DNA from: Angelobacter sp036557225
GTDB lineage: Bacteria > Acidobacteriota > Terriglobia > Terriglobales > Acidobacteriaceae
Reading direction: 5' to 3'
DNA: 64,000 nt
Assembly: GCA_036557225.1 (NCBI GenBank)
Contig: DATBHX010000055.1
Coordinates: forward strand, 149,333 to 213,332
Each line of letters starts with the position of its first letter. Position 1 is the stretch's first letter. Position numbers and translations under genes: made by a program. Positions 59,889 to 64,000 of the stretch are shown here, one piece after another. The notes beneath the pieces are model-generated. The model was not told the DNA's origin. It worked only from the letters and a program-made list of their open reading frames with translations, and did not search any database.

Positions 59889-60413
59889 GTCATCTCCTTA
59901 CCGCCTCGGGTTTTGGATCTTCAATCTTTAGCAATTTCCGCGATCTTGGCAATCCTCGCCGATACGTTCACGGCTTAACCTTGTCGTTAAATTTTACTGA
60001 CTAGTCAACAGATCGCCCTCCCTACCCCCTCCCCATTTCATCCCAGTGATCCCAATTTGGCGTAGCTTTATCCCAGCCCAGGCTGTCCCTCATCCCAGTC
60101 TTTACGCCAGTCTGCTGAAATCGGTTTTTACTTTTTGATTAACACAGGATGCCGCATAGTAGCGCACTCTGCTTCGGTGTCAAAGCACGAAAGAGGCCAT
60201 CTTGACAAAGCCACGCCGCAGGCGACATCAGAATTTGCGACCCTCTGCTGATCGCGATATCGGGCAAAATCAAAACCATGTCTTCTCTCGAAAACACTGT
60301 CATTCCGAGAGCCGAACTCCGTACCGATTGTCTGCAGCATAGTGTGCGTGAGGCCGAGGAATCGGCTCCGCTGCTCTCCCGAGCTACGCGAGATGGTAAG
60401 ACGGTGCTCATCG
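59889..60413. other. Intergenic region upstream of the S9 peptidase
   Basis: No convincing gene. It contains repeated tcatcccagt/atcccagcc words (60039-60110) and a gtcattccgag fragment (60299-60309), a word I associate with dispersed acidobacterial repeats. Overlapping frames in both directions have no family signature. Confidence 0.45.
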
Positions 60414-60722
60414 TTAGCTGGCAGCCTCCTGCCGCCTCCGCTCTCCTTCAGCCGGGCCTGGATTGGATGAACCAGCGGCTGTTGCAATCGACACCAGCCC
60501 CAATCCCTGTCCCGGCATCTTGTTGCGCCAGACAAGGCTTCCGCTAGCCGCCTGCAAGCAGAATATTTCCCCGCGCGTTGCCGCGAAAAGCAGGTCGCCA
60601 TCCAGCAGGACAGTCACGTAGTCCGTCCCTTTGAGCCCGGTTTGCCACACCACTTCGCCGCTGGCGCTGTCCAGGCAAAAGGCTTTTCCATTCATGCCGA
60701 CAAACACTGCAGATGACCGCAT
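60414..60722 (-). CDS. Small PQQ-like beta-propeller repeat protein
   Basis: A 102-residue protein with two PQQ-type repeats: VFVGMNGKAFCLDSASGEVV and LLFAATRGEIFCLQAASGSL, each followed by the VW(Q/R) sheet end. Full PQQ propellers have seven or eight blades, so this is either a fragment or a small dimer-forming protein. The ATG at 60722 has an aggagg ribosome site. It lies 44 bases downstream of the comM fragment on the same strand. No signal peptide is seen. Confidence 0.6.
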   Translation of the reverse strand: MRSSAVFVGMNGKAFCLDSASGEVVWQTGLKGTDYVTVLLDGDLLFAATRGEIFCLQAASGSLVWRNKMPGQGLGLVSIATAAGSSNPGPAEGERRRQEAAS

Positions 60723-60766
60723 GCAATACTCCTCCTGTGAAAGCCCTGCAATTTTGGCAGTAGCGC

Positions 60767-61258
60767 TTACACCCAATAAGTTCGATCCAGCGTCCGGTAC
60801 TGGATGGCCTCGGCAATGTGCTTGCCTTCAATCTGCGGGTTCCCTTCCATGTCCGCGATCGTGCGGGCGACTTTCAGTATCCGGTCATGCGCCCGGGCGC
60901 TCAGGCCCTGCTGCTGCATGGCGCGCTCCAGCATGCGTTCGCTGTCGCTGCCCAGATCGCAATACGTCCTGATCTGGCGGGAGCCCATCTGCGCGTTGGC
61001 ATAGTTGCGCTCGCCGGCGGCGGCAAAGCGATTCAGCTGTATCTCGCGGGCCCGCACCACGCGCTCGCGGATTTGGGCTGAGCTCTCCGTCTTGCTGTCA
61101 CTAGCGCGCAGCTCTTTGTAGTTCACCGCCGGGACGTCAATGTGAATGTCGATCCGATCCATCAGCGGGCCGGAGATTTTCGACACATAGCGTTCGATCA
61201 TCGGCTTCGAGCAATTGCACTCGCGCTGCCCTGATCCGTGGTAGCCGCAGGGGCATGG
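60767..61258 (-). pseudogene. comM: ComM/YifB C-terminal fragment, split by the integrated element
   Basis: ComM is a MoxR/Mg-chelatase-like AAA+ helicase for DNA uptake and recombination. Only the C-terminal 163 residues remain: PCPCGYHGSGQRECNC, then IERYVSKISGPLMDRIDIHI, TESSAQIRERVVRAREIQLN and the tail GKHIAEAIQYRTLDRTYWV. The homology begins at the CPCG codons (61244-61255) and runs without a break into the annotated part, while everything upstream belongs to the element. An ATG at 61199-61201 inside the fragment is not a true start. The N-terminal half with the Walker motifs is expected at the far end of the element. Confidence 0.92.
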
Positions 61259-62760
61259 CTTTTTTCGTCGCCTCGGATAGCAGCACTCAGCAAGGAAATG
61301 CCGTAGATTTCATAGTTTGCAACCCTGATCTCCGGAACGAGGCAGGATAGCAGTCGTCTTTTGTCAGATCGGTCCAAGAGTTTCCATTCCGAGAACACCG
61401 AGAACACATCCGTAAGGACACTCGGTGAAATGCTGCTTAAGGGGGCTTCCTGCGAAAGCCACCGCCGGTACACCCCCAAATCCCGGTCAACGTCATGGAG
61501 CTTCTGGTCGCGTTCTTCGCGGGTCAGTATACCCTCGAAATAGCTTTCGAGAACGCGGTCTCGTTTTTTGGTAAGCCTTTCGATTTCAGCGCGCGCCTTT
61601 TCGAGTTTCAGGCTGTGCTCTTGGGCTAAGTTTGATCCAAGCTGGCCTTCCGCAAGCTCGGTCAGAAACGTCTTATCTGTGAAGCGGTTCTCGAAAACGT
61701 TATCGAGCTTTTCTTCAAGCTGGAGGCGGCGCATGTAGGTACTCGCGCAGCCGTTGCCATTCCTCCTGCTTTTGCAAATGTAGTAATCCCGACCGTGATA
61801 GAACTTGGTGTAGACGAGATTCTGGCACAGCCCGCAGGTCAGAAAGCCGTTGTAGGTCCAGCGCTGGTGATGGTCAGGATGAGCTCGCCAGTGCTTAAGC
61901 CGCTTTGTTGCCATTATTTCCTGCACTCTTTGGAAATCTTGTTCCGAGACAAGCGGCTCATCGAACAGTTTGATCCTGATTATCTCATCAGGGCTTCGGT
62001 TGATTTTTGGCCGATCGGCTTGCCTGCCATCGGGCTTTGCTTTGTGTGCTGAGGGTGACGGATCGCGCTTTTGCGAGATTATCCTCCAGCCGCAGTAGAT
62101 CGGATTTCTGAGCATGACTTTGAGGCTTGGCGGATCAATGCCAAGCTTTGCCCCGATGTCTGTGTAGCTCGTGTTTCCTGAAAGAAACATCCGAAAGGCT
62201 TCTCTGATTTTTTCCGCTTCCGCTGTGTACGACCACTTGCCGGAAGGCCGGTCAAAGATAACGCCTTTGGGCAGGCAAATATAGCTTTGGGGATTTTCAC
62301 CCCGGCGGCGTTTCTCCTCTTTTGCAAGCCACATCCGCTCTAAGATTTCACTTCGCTCAAGTCCTGCCATTGCCGCCCGGATCGTTCCGAGAAGCCTGCC
62401 AGATTTTGAGCTCAGGTCAATCGGTCCTTCAGGAAGATAAAGGACAGTGTTAGTGTCGGCGAAGGCCTGAAGCAGCACATAGTCTGAAAAGTTCTCAGGC
62501 CGCATCAGCCTTGAAAACTCTTTGGCGACGACTCCGTGAATCTGGGGCGATTCGATCAGACGGAGCAGCTCCTGGATTTCAGGGGTTCTCAAGACAGCAG
62601 CGCCCGATACGTCGGAAATCTCGATTGATCGGACGATGCTTAGGCCATTCTGTGCGGCGGTCTTGCGATTGACCGCCCGCTGCGCCGGAATGCCGGCACG
62701 GTCCTCTGCTGCCTGGCCCTCAGTTGAGACGCGAATCAGTTCGATTACTTCCTTGCTCAT
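61198..62760 (-). CDS. Large serine recombinase (site-specific integrase)
   Basis: A 520-residue integrase. The resolvase catalytic domain starts ELIRVSTEGQ with nucleophile Ser12, and continues with GVVAKEFSRLMRPENFSDY. A recombinase domain follows with LPKGVIFDRPSG and AKLGIDPPSLKVMLRNPIYC. The zinc ribbon has TCGLCQNLVYTKFYHGRDYY, then ICKSRRNGNGC, and a coiled coil is at about 385-440. The last 19 residues (HAPAATTDQGSASAIARSR) are read from comM DNA in another frame, so the true C-terminus in the free element is different. Its stop overlaps the comM internal ATG. It drives integration and, with an unseen factor, excision. Confidence 0.93.
   Translation of the reverse strand: MSKEVIELIRVSTEGQAAEDRAGIPAQRAVNRKTAAQNGLSIVRSIEISDVSGAAVLRTPEIQELLRLIESPQIHGVVAKEFSRLMRPENFSDYVLLQAFADTNTVLYLPEGPIDLSSKSGRLLGTIRAAMAGLERSEILERMWLAKEEKRRRGENPQSYICLPKGVIFDRPSGKWSYTAEAEKIREAFRMFLSGNTSYTDIGAKLGIDPPSLKVMLRNPIYCGWRIISQKRDPSPSAHKAKPDGRQADRPKINRSPDEIIRIKLFDEPLVSEQDFQRVQEIMATKRLKHWRAHPDHHQRWTYNGFLTCGLCQNLVYTKFYHGRDYYICKSRRNGNGCASTYMRRLQLEEKLDNVFENRFTDKTFLTELAEGQLGSNLAQEHSLKLEKARAEIERLTKKRDRVLESYFEGILTREERDQKLHDVDRDLGVYRRWLSQEAPLSSISPSVLTDVFSVFSEWKLLDRSDKRRLLSCLVPEIRVANYEIYGISLLSAAIRGDEKSHAPAATTDQGSASAIARSR
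61244..61258. other. Attachment-site junction within comM (CPCG codons)
   Basis: On the minus strand ccatgcccctgcggc is where comM homology begins and element sequence ends. The CPCG-coding sequence is highly conserved between ComM proteins, which makes it a good target for site-specific insertion. The exact crossover bases cannot be read without the other junction. Confidence 0.7.
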
Positions 62761-62920
62761 CTATTCCGCACAGCTCCTTTGCAATTTTTACCACTTCCGA
62801 AAGATCGTTTTTTTGAAGTGCTTCGCGCAGCTTCAGAAGCAGGGTTCTCCGCTTGGCGGCTATGGCAAGTGCCGCGCGCATGATATCCCCGATTTCGCTT
62901 CCGTTCTTGCTGCGGTCCAT
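62720..62920 (-). CDS. Small helical protein upstream of the recombinase
   Basis: A 66-residue protein I do not recognise: MDRSKNGSEIGDIMRAALAI, then AAKRRTLLLKLREALQKNDL and a polar tail. It is strongly helical and charged. It overlaps the recombinase start by 41 bases in another frame, which suggests translational coupling. The ATG at 62920 is preferred; a longer frame to 63082 runs over the small ORF. It might be a recombination directionality factor, but only its position suggests this. Confidence 0.5.
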   Translation of the reverse strand: MDRSKNGSEIGDIMRAALAIAAKRRTLLLKLREALQKNDLSEVVKIAKELCGIDEQGSNRTDSRLN

Positions 62921-63020
62921 AAAACTTTTCACTACGAGTAGCGGCCCGAGCAGCATTGCTCTAGCCAAATCCGCAAAACTTGAACAAAATCCGAGCCTTG
63001 CAAGATTTCCGCTGGCATGA

Positions 63021-63122
63021 CTAGGTGGGCACTCGCGTGCCCTCGATATTGGCCTGCGGCGCTTGCTCCGACTCGGGCACACAGTAGCCCAAGTCGGAAT
63101 GGCTAATGCCGTGAGCGTTCAT
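63021..63122 (-). CDS. Very short ORF (33 residues) with strong ribosome site
   Basis: Codes for MNAHGISHSDLGYCVPESEQ and 13 more residues ending TRVPT. A gggagggaaac ribosome site lies just before its ATG and overlaps the end of the zinc-ribbon gene, so it would be translated from the same message. Too short for family assignment. Confidence 0.4.
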   Translation of the reverse strand: MNAHGISHSDLGYCVPESEQAPQANIEGTRVPT

Positions 63123-63531
63123 GTTTCCCTCCCTTAGAGATGGCCCTATGCAAAGCCTTCCTCACGAAGCCCGGTAGATGCATCCAGACATACCAAGCAA
63201 GACCAAGAACCAAACCAACTAGCATCATTTGAAAGAGTGTGTTTGGGTTGGTCAGAAGATGGCGCAAGAATGCAATGGAGAAAAGAACCGAAAGCGCGAG
63301 CAGGACAACACCAGGAACGAGAGTTAAAAGAAACAGGAAAGGCTTCAGCCAGAATGGAACGCGTGGAGCTGGCATACTTAGTTCTCTTGATCCGCACTGT
63401 GAGCAAACTGTGGCGTTGCGGCCATTCGGATGGAGCCTTGGGCAGAGCTTCACGTCGTAGGTTCTGCCGCAGAACTGGCAGTAGAACGGCTCTCCGGCGG
63501 TGACCTTGCCGCAGTTGTGACAGTAGCGCAT
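63103..63531 (-). CDS. Double zinc-ribbon membrane protein
   Basis: A 142-residue protein. The N-terminus has two zinc ribbons: MRYCHNCGKVTAGEPFYCQFCG and a second formed by KLCPRLHPNG and VCSQCGSREL. Two membrane helices follow, at about 60-88 (FWLKPFLFLLTLVPGVVLLA) and 98-118. A basic tail ends GGKHERSRH. It lies 9 bases after the replication-relaxation-like gene. Function unknown; similar proteins occur in many bacterial mobile and host loci. Confidence 0.65.
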   Translation of the reverse strand: MRYCHNCGKVTAGEPFYCQFCGRTYDVKLCPRLHPNGRNATVCSQCGSRELSMPAPRVPFWLKPFLFLLTLVPGVVLLALSVLFSIAFLRHLLTNPNTLFQMMLVGLVLGLAWYVWMHLPGFVRKALHRAISKGGKHERSRH

Positions 63532-63540
63532 GAAGATCCT

Positions 63541-64000
63541 TTAGAAGAATGAGACTCTCTGCTCTGTCTTTGGCCTGAGCCAAATGGCAGACAAAAACCC
63601 CAAACTCTTAATGTCATCGAATGTGGCTAGCCAGAAGACTTTGCTGGTCTGCTCTGAGACTGCCGCCCAAATCCGCTTAAGCTGGACTCCCCCGGTCGTC
63701 ACTACGGCAACCCTGAATTGGTTGTGACCGAAGACTTTTTCAAAGCTTCCTGACAGGGCAAAGGAAAGATAGCTAGCCGCTTTCTTCTTCCAAACCTTTT
63801 TTGATTCTGTGCTCTTGTCGACCTCAAGGAACACAGGCTTAATGGAATCCGTTGTTGCAAGTTCAAAATATGCATCGGGAATAACAGAGGAACCGGGGAG
63901 CGGTTCTTCGAACGTCTTCCAGTTCCGGATGCTGACCGGATTGCCGCCTTTGTGAAGTGATAGATAAATGTCATTCAAAAGAAGCTGATGCTCAAGGAAC
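63541..64000 (-). CDS. Replication-relaxation-like protein, C-terminal part (5' end outside window)
   Basis: The frame is open to the right edge, so the gene starts beyond 64000. The visible 153 residues include EHQLLLNDIYLSL, PDAYFELATTDSIKPVFLEV, then DKSTESKKVWKKKAASYLSF and FRVAVVTTGGVQLKRIWAAV. This order matches the C-terminal domain of replication-relaxation (PF13814-type) proteins found on plasmids and integrative elements. A role in plasmid-like replication or transfer of the element is inferred. Confidence 0.65.
   Translation of the reverse strand, partial: FLEHQLLLNDIYLSLHKGGNPVSIRNWKTFEEPLPGSSVIPDAYFELATTDSIKPVFLEVDKSTESKKVWKKKAASYLSFALSGSFEKVFGHNQFRVAVVTTGGVQLKRIWAAVSEQTSKVFWLATFDDIKSLGFLSAIWLRPKTEQRVSFF

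Larger units (their letters stand above)
61259..64000 (-). mobile_element. Integrative element inserted in comM (left end; continues beyond window)
   Basis: The visible 2.7 kb holds a large serine recombinase next to the junction, a small helical protein, a 33-residue ORF, a zinc-ribbon membrane protein and a replication-relaxation-like protein. Base composition looks less GC-rich than the neighbouring host genes. All genes run toward the comM junction. No transposase or phage structural gene is visible in this part. Confidence 0.85.

Noticed and set aside
60128..60601. Overlapping frames on both strands between the S9 peptidase and the PQQ gene
   Set aside because: No motif, overlap with the supported PQQ gene, and repeat-like base words.

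Overview
The window looks like chromosomal DNA of an Acidobacteriota bacterium, probably class Terriglobia. The evidence is the tandem ADOP-type permeases behind a PadR regulator, the pepP-accB-accC and HTH-pilMNOPQ gene orders, an RNase E/G with a very long internal insertion, and the general codon style. This is inference: no rRNA gene is present. I saw no rRNA, tRNA, CRISPR array or phage structural gene.

Layout. 1-8.4 kb (+ strand): the end of fabI, a small membrane protein, thiE, three tandem APC amino-acid permeases, a bifunctional NAD(P)HX repair enzyme (nnrE/nnrD) and tsaE. 8.4-12.6 kb: secreted Ig-like proteins, a frameshifted VOC gene, an aldo/keto reductase and an intact VOC gene. 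12.6-15.6 kb (-): pepP-like peptidase, accB and accC (fatty-acid synthesis). 15.7-22.2 kb (-): a type IV pilus assembly operon (HTH protein, pilM, pilN, pilO, pilP, pilQ) with a visible promoter and a rho-independent terminator. 22.5-28.3 kb (-): PadR plus two ADOP permeases. 28.4-34.4 kb (-): pirin, DoxX, metallophosphoesterase, spermidine-synthase-like membrane protein, MarR. 34.5-46 kb (-): cell-shape cluster FecR-like protein, mreB, mreC, mreD, mrdA (PBP2), rodA, then RNase E/G. 46-50 kb: nucleotide-sugar dehydrogenase, rho, rpoZ. 50-60.7 kb: DinB/YfiT, a large secreted hydrolase, DUF1272-DUF711, two PilZ-type proteins, an amidohydrolase, an S9 peptidase and a small PQQ-repeat protein.

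60.8-64 kb: comM (yifB) is cut at the codons of its conserved CPCG motif by an integrated element that runs off the right end of the window. The visible part carries a large serine recombinase, small ORFs, a zinc-ribbon membrane protein and a replication-relaxation-like protein. The last 19 or so codons of the recombinase lie in host comM DNA read in another frame.

The most unusual signals are: the comM integration junction; a roughly 530-residue Arg-rich/acidic insertion inside the S1 domain of RNase E/G, with a repeated LPGES(I/L)xKY motif; a structured leader upstream of that gene; a set of long, often nested, intergenic hairpins built from repeated short words (28.3, 33.8, 34.4, 46.2, 47.8 and 50.6 kb); and a nearly identical palindromic operator upstream of both pirin and doxX. 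All assignments come from reading motifs by eye; no database search was run.
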